The notes below the pieces were generated by a model, which saw only the letters and a list, made by a program, of their open reading frames with translations, did no database searches and was not told the DNA's origin. A stretch of 5,942 bases of DNA from Dehalococcoidia bacterium (lineage in GTDB: Bacteria; Chloroflexota; Dehalococcoidia; DSTF01; JALHUB01). Both the position numbers and the translations under genes were made by a program. Below are positions 1 through 5,511 of the stretch, piece after piece. Where the stretch lies: positions 1-5,942 of the forward strand of contig JALHUB010000311.1 of NCBI GenBank assembly GCA_022865685.1. Direction: 5' to 3'. Numbering within the stretch: the first letter of the stretch is position 1; every line of letters starts with the position of its first letter.

Positions 1-216
1 GACAATCGGCACACCGCCGGGTGGCTCGACAATCGGCACACCGCCGGGTGGCTCGACAATCGGCACACCGCCGGGTGGCTCGACAATCGGCACACCGCCG
101 GGTGGCTCGACCATCGGCACACCGCCGGGTGGCTCGACACTCGGCACACCGCCGGGTGGCTCGACAATCGGCACACCGCCGGGTGGCTCGACGATTGGTA
201 CGCCTCCGGGACCATC
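1..216 (+). repeat. 27-bp tandem repeat array, 7 near-perfect copies plus 1 diverged
   Basis: Units begin at 1, 28, 55, 82, 109, 136 and 163. Copies 1-4 and 7 are identical; copy 5 has one A-to-C change (112) and copy 6 one A-to-C change (140, giving TLG instead of TIG). An eighth unit (190-216) is clearly diverged in DNA but still encodes TIGTPPGPS. The period is a multiple of three, so gain or loss of copies keeps the gene in frame, and all three forward frames lack stops. The frame starting at position 2 is the coding one because it alone continues into the membrane/beta-domain protein. The array runs off the left edge, so total copy number is unknown. Near-identity points to recent expansion or homogenisation. 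Confidence -1.
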
Positions 217-982
217 GACTGGGTCTCCAACAGCGGGAGCGCCGGGAGGCGGCGGTGTGACAGGCGTACCAGGGGCGACAGGTACGGGGTTCACCATGCC
301 TGACGTCCATCACCACCATCACCACGGCGGCGGTGCGGGCCATGCGGGAGCGGCGGCGGGCGCCGGAGCCGGAGCGGGCGGTGGGATCATGTCAGGGCTG
401 GGCCTTCTCGGCGCGATAATCAAGTGGGGGCTGATCGGGCTGATCACTCTCATCGGGGTAGGCCTGGGCGCGTCGCTCGTTGGGGGCGCGCTGATCTTCA
501 CCGGCAAGCCGAGCTCCTGCGTCAACCGCACGATCACGCCCTCGACGGCGGCCAGCCAGGCCCTGCGCGACCAGTGGGACCAATTCGAAGCCGACGCGGC
601 CGCCGGCAAGGCAGTCATCACGTTCGATGAGGTCGGCGTCACGTCGCGTGGCGTCGAGTACATAGACGAGAAGGACCTGCCGCTGGAAGACCTCCAGGTT
701 CACTTCTGTCCCGACGGCCTGGGCGAGGCGACCGGAACCATCAACACGCCGGGCCCGGACATCCAAGTCGTGCTGCGGGGCACGCTGGACCTATCCGGCG
801 CGAAGCCGCGCATCGACGTAAGGGAGATCAAGGCCGGAAATCTGCCGAACCTGTTCGGCGGCACCGATTGGATAATCAACAGCATCGTCAAGAAGAGCAA
901 CGCCGATATCCTGGACGTGGAGCCGCACCTGACGAGCATCGTGATCGAGGACGGGTCGGCGACGCTCACCGGCGGACCATAG
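2..982 (+). CDS. Repeat-stalk membrane protein with natural His6 and C-terminal beta-rich domain (5' end missing)
   Basis: I do not recognise a named family for the whole protein. The frame is open from the left window edge, so the true start lies outside; the GTG at 257 is internal. It encodes 326 residues here. Residues 1-71 are a Thr/Ile/Gly/Pro/Ser repeat (unit TIGTPPGGS). A Pro/Gly/Thr linker leads to six consecutive histidines (103-108) and a Gly/Ala-rich spacer. A hydrophobic stretch at about 129-168 follows, with one lysine inside it, so the best single membrane helix is about 143-167. The last ~158 residues form a soluble domain of alternating beta-like segments with two cysteines (173, 236). 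Its pattern (ITFDEVGVTSRG, then LQVHFCPDGLGEATGTI, then a repeated strand/turn region ending in SATLTGG) resembles LmeA/DUF2993- or YpmS-like lipid-binding domains; this is a weak match by eye. The C-terminal domain is probably extracytoplasmic. The gene is probably co-transcribed with the small gene 31 bp downstream. That it is coding is secure; its function is unknown. Confidence -1.
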   Translation, partial: TIGTPPGGSTIGTPPGGSTIGTPPGGSTIGTPPGGSTIGTPPGGSTLGTPPGGSTIGTPPGGSTIGTPPGPSTGSPTAGAPGGGGVTGVPGATGTGFTMPDVHHHHHHGGGAGHAGAAAGAGAGAGGGIMSGLGLLGAIIKWGLIGLITLIGVGLGASLVGGALIFTGKPSSCVNRTITPSTAASQALRDQWDQFEADAAAGKAVITFDEVGVTSRGVEYIDEKDLPLEDLQVHFCPDGLGEATGTINTPGPDIQVVLRGTLDLSGAKPRIDVREIKAGNLPNLFGGTDWIINSIVKKSNADILDVEPHLTSIVIEDGSATLTGGP

Positions 983-1013
983 CCCGGCGACTGCGCGGAA
1001 TAGGAGCGAGAAT

Positions 1014-1238
1014 ATGTCTGCTGAACCGGCCGTGGATGACTGCGAGTATCACGCAGGCCTGTGGCGAGGCCGTCCTCCGTTCCCGATATTTCCGATCGTC
1101 TGCCCGCTGATGTTCCCCATCGGCTTCATGGTGATGATGGGCAGGCGGCGCAGGCACCGTCGTCGCGCCCTGGAGGCGAGGCTGGCGCAGGTCGAAGGGA
1201 GACTGGGCGACCTCGAAGAGAAGATGTCCTCGGGCTGA
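1014..1238 (+). CDS. Small single-pass membrane protein with cytoplasmic coiled coil
   Basis: This is a 74-residue protein of no recognised family. The ATG at 1014 has an AGGAG at 1002-1006 with 7-nt spacing, which fixes the start. A polar N-terminus with one Cys (10) is followed by a hydrophobic Pro/Met/Phe-rich segment at about 23-43. A dense basic cluster RRRRHRRR (44-51) comes next, and then a heptad-like stretch (51-71, with L53, L57, V60, L64, L67) that should form a short coiled coil. By the positive-inside rule the C-terminus lies in the cytoplasm. The arrangement resembles many small membrane proteins that scaffold or oligomerise through a coiled coil. It starts 31 bp after the upstream membrane protein on the same strand, so the two are likely an operon and may act together at the membrane. 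The partner and role are inference. Confidence -1.
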   Translation: MSAEPAVDDCEYHAGLWRGRPPFPIFPIVCPLMFPIGFMVMMGRRRRHRRRALEARLAQVEGRLGDLEEKMSSG

Positions 1239-1252
1239 GCGAGGCTCTGCCC
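1232..1252 (+). terminator. Hairpin overlapping the stop codon of the small membrane gene
   Basis: GGGC-T-GAGC pairs with GCTC-T-GCCC around a 3-nt loop, a stem of eight pairs with one T-T mismatch. The stem contains the TGA stop at 1236-1238. No real T-run follows (ATCGATTCCC), so it is either a weak terminator or an mRNA 3'-end stabiliser. It sits where the operon should end, before the separately promoted next gene. Confidence -1.
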
Positions 1253-1343
1253 ATCGATTCCCCCAATCAGCTTGCTCCAGCGGGGCCATCCGCGGCTGAT
1301 GATTGAGCCGGCTTGTGGCTGTCCCTCAACCTCTCTGCGCTTG

Positions 1344-1352
1344 TGCTACGAT
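1344..1352 (+). promoter_or_regulatory. Candidate extended -10 promoter for the F420-reductase-like gene
   Basis: TGCTACGAT fits an extended -10 element (TGn followed by TACGAT). There is no convincing -35 hexamer 17-18 nt upstream, which extended -10 promoters tolerate. Transcription would begin near 1359 and give a leader of about 65 nt. It lies in the 185-bp gap between the upstream operon and the start at 1424, which otherwise holds only the hairpin near the small gene's stop and a short AGCCGGCT palindrome at 1306-1313. Confidence -1.
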
Positions 1353-1423
1353 GGGATAAGCGGACGCGCCCCAGACGGCTCTCAGACCGGCGCCATCCGA
1401 AGGGAGTTGCCACCAGGGGGGAC

Positions 1424-2077
1424 ATGGAACGGACAGGAGTCCTCGGGACAGGCATGGTTGGGACTGCCATAGCGTCCAAGCTCGTGGAGCTCGGCTACGA
1501 AGTGAAGATGGGATCACGCACAAGCACTAATGAAAGCGCCGCCCAATGGGTCGCCAGAAGCGGGGCCAAGGCTTCCCGCGGAATGTTTTCCGAGGCAGCG
1601 GCCCACGGCGAAGCCGTCTTCCTGTGCGTGAAGGGAGATGCCGCCCTGGATGCTATAGGGCTTGCCAACAGGGAAAACCTTGAGGGGAAGACGGTGATCG
1701 ACGTCACTAACCCGCTCGATTTCTCGAAGGGGATGCCACCCACGCTGTTCGTCTGCAACACGGGCTCGCTTGGAGAGCGGCTGCAAGTCGCCCTGCCCGC
1801 GTCTCGCGTGGTCAAGACGCTGAACATGGTGACGAGCGACGTTCAGGTCGACCCAAAGCGGGCGGGCGGCGACGTCACGATGTTCGTGGCCGGAAACCAC
1901 CAGCCCGCGAAAGAGGAAACGAGCATGTTCCTTAGACAGTTCGGATGGCAAGACATTATCGATCTGGGCGACATATCCGCCGCCCGCGGCATGGAAATGC
2001 TGTTGCCGATCTGGCTACGGATCTTCGCGGCGTTTGGGCGCGGTCACTTCGGGTTCAAGGTCGTCAGGTCGGCGTAG
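1424..2077 (+). CDS. NADPH-dependent F420 reductase family oxidoreductase
   Basis: This is a 217-residue protein with an N-terminal Rossmann fold. The dinucleotide motif GTGMVG is at 8-13 and SRT at 31-33; Ser-Arg after the second strand is the usual contact for the 2'-phosphate of NADP, so NADP(H) preference is likely. VIDVTNPL (91-98), VVKTLNMV (129-136) and IIDLGDISAARGMEMLLPIW (178-197) match conserved positions of the F420-dependent NADP reductase (Fno)/YqeK-like NADP oxidoreductase family. Fno transfers hydride between F420H2 and NADP+; many bacterial relatives with this short C-terminus have no proven substrate, so F420 use is not certain. The frame is open upstream to a TTG at 1313, but the ATG at 1424 is chosen because it is preceded by a G-rich AGGGGG (1415-1420) and places the Rossmann strand at residue 4. 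It appears monocistronic and is convergent with marR. Confidence -1.
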   Translation: MERTGVLGTGMVGTAIASKLVELGYEVKMGSRTSTNESAAQWVARSGAKASRGMFSEAAAHGEAVFLCVKGDAALDAIGLANRENLEGKTVIDVTNPLDFSKGMPPTLFVCNTGSLGERLQVALPASRVVKTLNMVTSDVQVDPKRAGGDVTMFVAGNHQPAKEETSMFLRQFGWQDIIDLGDISAARGMEMLLPIWLRIFAAFGRGHFGFKVVRSA

Positions 2078-2354
2078 CTTTGAGCCGTCCCACTTCCCCG
2101 ATCCCAGCCCCAGGTGGCCAGAGCACAGGCTGAGCCGGCAATGGCGGGCTGGCCCATGACCCGCTGATGTCGGGCGGACTGACACGGAGGTCCACGGATA
2201 GGTCAATGGATGTTCAGGGAACGGCGCACTGCGAAGACGCCGCGTCCGGGCGTTTTCCGAAATCGGCTCCGCCTGCACCATTGACCCACGCAGGCAAGGT
2301 GGCGTTGCCGGCCAGCCGGGTGCCAGACTTGACTCGTCGAGCTCTACCGACCGA
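2078..2354. other. 277-bp intergenic gap between convergent genes
   Basis: I see no credible gene here; the short + strand frame 2167-2358 has no ribosome binding site and a composition unlike its neighbours. Weak inverted repeats occur at 2134-2153 (GCCGGC/GCTGGC with one G-T pair, 8-nt loop) and 2293-2309 (GGCAA/TTGCC, 7-nt loop). Neither has a T-tract. They could end transcription from either side, but the support is poor. Confidence -1.
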
Positions 2355-2861
2355 CTAGCCGCGTAGGCCGGGCTTGCTGGCATGCTTTGCGGCGGCGACG
2401 TCCCTGACCTTCTCGCAGGAGACCTTGAGCTGCGCCTTCTCGCTCGCACTGAGCACGCCGAAGAGCTTGTCGCCCGCCTGATTCGCGACCGCCGATGCCT
2501 CCTGGAACTTCTTGACGCCGCCGCTCGTGAACTCCACCAGCCTCTTGCGGCGGTCCTTGGGGTCACCGTGCGTGTGCACCCAGCCCTTCGCCTCAGTGCG
2601 ATCGACCAGTCCCGTCAGACTGTTCGGCTCCTTTACCATCCACTTGGCGAGTTGAGTGATAGTGAGCGGGCGCCGCTCGCGGGCAAGGAGACCCAGCAGT
2701 TGCAGTTGCGGCAGGGAGATTCCCTGCGGTATGAGCGCCGATTCCTGGGCCTTGAACACCGCGTTATAAGCCTGATAGAGCGACTGCCATTCGCCCGTCC
2801 CTTGAGCTGCGCTTGCCGCCTTAGGGATAGGAGTCCTTCTTGGCGCTGGTTTCTTTGGCAC
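2355..2861 (-). CDS. MarR-family winged helix-turn-helix transcriptional regulator
   Basis: This 168-residue protein is probably a dimeric DNA-binding repressor. A basic, Pro/Lys-rich N-terminal tail (1-14) is followed by a dimerisation helix (about 22-44) and the MarR core. TITQLAKWM (67-75) precedes the recognition helix region PNSLTGLVDRTEAKGW (79-94), and the wing DPKDRRKRLVEFTSGG (100-115) carries the family's signature D-x-R-x4-hydrophobic-x-T pattern. A C-terminal helix (about 117-160) completes the dimer interface. The length is typical. The start is GTG at 2861-2859, supported by a GGGAGGG-type ribosome binding site 8 nt upstream on the minus strand. It is divergent from the SDR gene across 399 bp, so autoregulation and control of the SDR are the natural hypotheses. 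The ligand cannot be predicted; MarR proteins commonly respond to phenolics, oxidants or drugs. There is no Cys-based redox switch: the only cysteine is at 149, in the C-terminal helix. Confidence -1.
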   Translation of the reverse strand: MPKKPAPRRTPIPKAASAAQGTGEWQSLYQAYNAVFKAQESALIPQGISLPQLQLLGLLARERRPLTITQLAKWMVKEPNSLTGLVDRTEAKGWVHTHGDPKDRRKRLVEFTSGGVKKFQEASAVANQAGDKLFGVLSASEKAQLKVSCEKVRDVAAAKHASKPGLRG

Positions 2862-2955
2862 TATCTAGTCCCTCCCTCTGTGAAGAATAACCCGGCTCCT
2901 TCTGGATTAGCGCGCCGCGGAGCCACCTGGTGCTGTCGGCCGGCGCATGTCCTTG

Positions 2956-2985
2956 TTCGTATCCTGAATCGCACCCAATTGTCAA
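2956..2985 (-). promoter_or_regulatory. Likely promoter of the MarR gene, overlapped by a small palindrome
   Basis: On the minus strand a perfect -35 TTGACA (2985-2980) is followed after 18 nt by TACGAA (2961-2956) as the -10. Transcription would start near 2949, giving a leader of about 88 nt ahead of the GTG at 2861. The palindrome CAAG-T-CTTG (2983-2991) overlaps the -35, and a matching G/C pair further out (2981/2993) extends the symmetry to 13 bp with one mismatch. This is a plausible operator for MarR autoregulation. A nine-base palindrome of this kind is expected about once or twice by chance in 400 bp, so the operator part is speculative. Confidence -1.
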
Positions 2986-3250
2986 GTCTTGTCGTGCCGT
3001 GACTCTCCTTCGCCCTCAAAGGCTAACCCGCATCGCCGCAACAAGCAACATGCGGCGTCCGGCAACCACTGTCCGAGAAGGTCAGGCGCCGAACGCGCAG
3101 CCGCCGATACCGACCCACGCGACCGACCCCCTTCCCTGGCGGATAACCGATATCGTCAGTATGCTCGTTCTGTCGGCGCGCGGCAACCTCTACGCGAAAC
3201 CTATCCGGAACTATCTACCGACGAATCGACACTGACAGATTGTGACCGAA

Positions 3251-3257
3251 AAGGAGG
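3251..3257 (+). promoter_or_regulatory. Strong Shine-Dalgarno of the SDR gene
   Basis: AAGGAGG is a full match to the 16S 3' end. It lies only 3 nt before ATG 3261 and 6 nt before an in-frame GTG at 3264, so either codon could initiate. The difference is one residue. Confidence -1.
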
Positions 3258-3260
3258 CAA

Positions 3261-4076
3261 ATGGTGAAGCTCGAAGGCAAGACAGCGTTGGTCACCGGCG
3301 GAGGCGGCGGCATCGGCAGGGGGATCGTGCTGTGCCTGGCGGAAGAGGGCGCGGACGTGGCGGTGGTCGACATCGATCTGCCGTCCGCCGAGGCCGTCGC
3401 GAAGGAGGCGTCGCAGTTGGGGCGCCGTTGCGTCCCCATGAAGGCGGACGTCTCCCGGCCGGACAAGATCACCCGGATGGTGGAGAGCGTGATACGCGAG
3501 TTTGGCAACCTCGACATCCTGGTGAACAACGCCGGCGTCGGCGCCGCTCCGGACTGGGAAGTTGGGGCGCCTCTTCGCGTCGAGGACTGGGACTACGTAT
3601 ACCGCGTGAACCTGCGGGCTTACTACTTGGCCTGGCAGGCTGTGTCACCGCACATGATGGAGCGACGCTTCGGCAAGATAGTCAACGTGGCGTCGGTGGC
3701 AGGACGCGTCGGCGGCGGGCCGAACGAGTCGATGTGGGCCTACCGCATGAGCAAGGCCGCCGTCATCAACCTGTCGCAATCAATGGCGGTGCAAATGGGT
3801 CCCTACAACGTCAACGTGAACTGCATCTGCCCGGGCCTCATCTGGACCAGGCTGTGGGACGCCAAGCTGGCGAGCGGCATGAAGAAGAACATACCAGCGT
3901 TCGCGGAGATGGAGACGCGCCAGATCTTCGAGACCGTCGTCGCGATGACGACGCCGCTGGCCCGCGAGCAGACGCCGGAGGACATCGGCCGGGCGGTCGC
4001 GTTCCTCGTGTCGGAGGATGCGAAGAACATCACCGGGCAGGCACTGAACGTCGACGGCGGTTCGACGCTGAACTAG
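3261..4076 (+). CDS. Classical short-chain dehydrogenase/reductase (SDR, FabG-like)
   Basis: This complete 271-residue cytoplasmic oxidoreductase interconverts an alcohol and a carbonyl with a nicotinamide cofactor. The glycine motif TGGGGGIG is at 12-19. Asp37 at the end of the second strand suggests NAD(H) rather than NADP(H). NNAG is at 89-92, with catalytic-type residues Asn117, Ser145, Tyr161 and Lys165 (YRMSK), the PG turn at 191-192, and the C-terminal GQALNVDGG at 259-267. All expected active-site residues are present and the length is normal for classical SDRs. The substrate is unknown: the loop 93-106 (VGAAPDWEVGAPLR) and the Trp-rich 196-226 lid would set specificity. It is closer in style to secondary-metabolite or xenobiotic SDRs than to the housekeeping FabG, but this is by eye. 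It is divergent from marR, hence possibly MarR-controlled, and is followed 2 bp after its stop by a strong hairpin, so it is probably transcribed alone. Confidence -1.
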   Translation: MVKLEGKTALVTGGGGGIGRGIVLCLAEEGADVAVVDIDLPSAEAVAKEASQLGRRCVPMKADVSRPDKITRMVESVIREFGNLDILVNNAGVGAAPDWEVGAPLRVEDWDYVYRVNLRAYYLAWQAVSPHMMERRFGKIVNVASVAGRVGGGPNESMWAYRMSKAAVINLSQSMAVQMGPYNVNVNCICPGLIWTRLWDAKLASGMKKNIPAFAEMETRQIFETVVAMTTPLAREQTPEDIGRAVAFLVSEDAKNITGQALNVDGGSTLN

Positions 4077-4078
4077 TG

Positions 4079-4100
4079 GGGGCGCACGGCTGTGCGCCCC
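4079..4100 (+). terminator. GC-rich 9-bp hairpin between convergent genes
   Basis: GGGGCGCAC (4079-4087) and GTGCGCCCC (4092-4100) form a perfect 9-bp stem around the loop GGCT, starting 2 bp after the SDR stop. The downstream base run is TATCTTCACC, so the T-tract is weak. It lies in the 58-bp gap between the SDR and the minus-strand lipoprotein gene and can fold on either transcript, so it likely ends both. Very similar GGGGCGCAC-type palindromes are, from memory, frequent dispersed intergenic repeats in some bacterial genomes; that cannot be tested here. Confidence -1.
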
Positions 4101-4134
4101 TATCTTCACCCGGCAGTATCGCCCATTACCTCGA

Positions 4135-5373
4135 TCAGGGTTTGTACGCCGATGCCTGCTCCCGGACCAGGTCCACCATGTTGCCCATCGCAATGTTCAT
4201 GTCGACGAGGTGCAGCCCCCATGTCGGCCCGAGCACCTGGCTGACCACCGGCCGCGGGTCGCCCGAGACTTTCGTCGCGTCGACCTGCAGCCAGTTGGCG
4301 CCATTGGCGCTCTCGCAGTGGCCGGTGTAGAGGCCGGGATATGCCACCCAAGGCGTAGACGCGGACGGGATGCTCCCGACCAGCGCGCCGAGTGCTCCGG
4401 GGAGCGGAGCGGTGGGGTTGTGGGGCTTCAGCGCGCCCGTTCCGCCGGAGAGCGATGCCGGGTTAGCGCACAGCACCTCCAGGTTCGCAGCGTCCCGTCC
4501 GATGACGGCGCCCGGGCCGCTGCCGGTCCTGCCGAACAGGCTGTCCGCGGGTGGCGGTTCCATGAAGGTCGAGTAGGCCACCACACATCCCGTTTGATCG
4601 TTGGACCGGCATGCGGGAACGTTCTGGAAGTCGCCGCCGACGTCCTGGCCCTTGGCGACGAGCACGTTGCCGCCGATGAGCAGCGCCGAGACCAGCAGCT
4701 TGCGCGCTTCCGAGTTCGGGTCGATCTCAGCCGTAACGAGCCTGGTCAGCATCATCGTCCCCTGCGAGTGGCCGATGAGGACGACGCCGCGGCCGTTGTT
4801 GTAGTGAGCCAGGTAGTCCTGCCACGCTGAGCGCACGTCGGCGTAGGCCGTGTCGCGGGATGCCGTCGTGTCGCCGGACGGCGCCCCGGCTCCGGGTACG
4901 GCGTTGATGGCCCTCAGCGTGAGCTGCCGGTACATCGGCGCGTACACCTTGCACACCTGCGAGAAGCGGGAGGCCTGCGAGGTCGCGACGGCCTTCTCTT
5001 CCGGATCGATGGTCAGGTCCGCGTTCATCGTTGTCTGGCCGCTGACCGTCGGGTACACGTAGAAGCAGTCGATCGGTGGGTCCTTGGCAGGAGACGGCGA
5101 TTCCGTGGTCGTGCTGCCGTCGGAGGAGATGACCGTCGTGGTCATGTCGACCTCGCAGGGGTTGTCCGCGAGGCCCGGCTTGCAGAGCCAGACCGTGTTC
5201 GACGGGGCCTCCGTGGCCGACGCGGTCGGCGTCTTAGACGAGGACGAACCGCCACAGGAGATGCCGATCGCCGCGACGAGCGACAGCGCCACGCCAGCGA
5301 GCGCCGCCTTCGCGGCGCGCCGCCTGGATCTCCCACCAGAATCGCCGATTCGAGAGAGCTTGTTCCGTTCCAT
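4135..5373 (-). CDS. DUF3089-family secreted alpha/beta hydrolase lipoprotein
   Basis: This 412-residue exported protein is probably an esterase or lipase. The N-terminus has a basic stretch (RSRRRAAK, 15-22), a hydrophobic core (23-39) and a lipobox ending AIGIS-C, so Cys40 would be lipidated and anchor the protein to the membrane. A Ser/Thr-rich linker (41-60) follows. VWLCKPGLADNPCEVD marks the start of the DUF3089 domain, with DCFYVYPTV at 102-110. The nucleophile elbow GHSQG is at 201-205 (Ser203), and GLHLVDMNIA near 387-396 supplies the likely catalytic His388. Eight cysteines in the exported part suggest disulfides. The length suits the family; its members are poorly characterised, so the substrate is unknown. 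ATG at 5373 is preferred, although GTG at 5379 (two residues longer) is possible; both have only a weak ribosome binding site (GGTGGGA). It is preceded by its own likely promoter and is convergent with the SDR. Confidence -1.
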   Translation of the reverse strand: MERNKLSRIGDSGGRSRRRAAKAALAGVALSLVAAIGISCGGSSSSKTPTASATEAPSNTVWLCKPGLADNPCEVDMTTTVISSDGSTTTESPSPAKDPPIDCFYVYPTVSGQTTMNADLTIDPEEKAVATSQASRFSQVCKVYAPMYRQLTLRAINAVPGAGAPSGDTTASRDTAYADVRSAWQDYLAHYNNGRGVVLIGHSQGTMMLTRLVTAEIDPNSEARKLLVSALLIGGNVLVAKGQDVGGDFQNVPACRSNDQTGCVVAYSTFMEPPPADSLFGRTGSGPGAVIGRDAANLEVLCANPASLSGGTGALKPHNPTAPLPGALGALVGSIPSASTPWVAYPGLYTGHCESANGANWLQVDATKVSGDPRPVVSQVLGPTWGLHLVDMNIAMGNMVDLVREQASAYKP

Positions 5374-5421
5374 TCCCACCGGGCCGAAACCGCAATAGCC
5401 GTGAGAGCGAATCCGTTGTGC

Positions 5422-5450
5422 AGTGTGCGTGTCTTCCCGCTATGTGTCAA
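5422..5450 (-). promoter_or_regulatory. Candidate promoter of the DUF3089 lipoprotein gene
   Basis: The minus strand has a perfect -35 TTGACA (5450-5445), a 17-nt spacer and a weak -10 CACACT (5427-5422). Transcription would begin near 5415, about 40 nt before the start codon. A small inverted repeat GCATC/GATGC (5455-5459 and 5464-5468) lies just upstream of the -35. The -35 is convincing and the -10 is not. Confidence -1.
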
Positions 5451-5511
5451 GACCGCATCATGAGATGCCGTTTGAGGCTGGACGTGGAACCTGGCCAGCG
5501 CGGTCCTGTCG

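Larger units (their letters stand above)
2862..3260. other. 399-bp divergent intergenic region between marR and the SDR
   Basis: Apart from the marR promoter I see no gene. The + strand frames at 2930-3235 and 2989-3267 lack ribosome binding sites and recognisable motifs. A GGCTCC/GGAGCC inverted repeat (2894-2899 and 2919-2924) would sit in the marR leader, and a CGATATCG palindrome lies at 3148-3155. I could not find a convincing -35/-10 pair for the SDR, whose promoter should be in this region. Confidence -1.

Noticed and set aside
257..259. GTG at 257 as the start of the His6 protein
   Set aside because: The same frame is open to the left edge with a clear repeat protein sequence, and no Shine-Dalgarno separates it from the upstream codons.
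21..260. Frame encoding a repeated ARQSAHRRV peptide
   Set aside because: It is an out-of-frame reading of the 27-bp array. The frame from position 2 continues without a stop into the membrane protein, whereas this one stops soon after the array.
2293..2309. GGCAA/TTGCC hairpin as a marR terminator
   Set aside because: The stem is short, there is no T-tract on either strand, and it lies about 45 bp past the stop; it is too weak to annotate.
2015..2566. 183-residue minus-strand frame over the marR 3' end
   Set aside because: It is Ser/Arg-rich shadow overlapping both the oxidoreductase end and marR, with no motif.
2930..3235. Possible small gene in the marR-SDR gap
   Set aside because: It has no ribosome binding site, recognisable motif or neighbour-like codon pattern, and it overlaps the marR promoter region.
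3242..4330. Long 362-residue + strand frame over the SDR
   Set aside because: It is Arg/Gly-rich low-complexity shadow of the SDR in another frame; the SDR frame carries all the family motifs.
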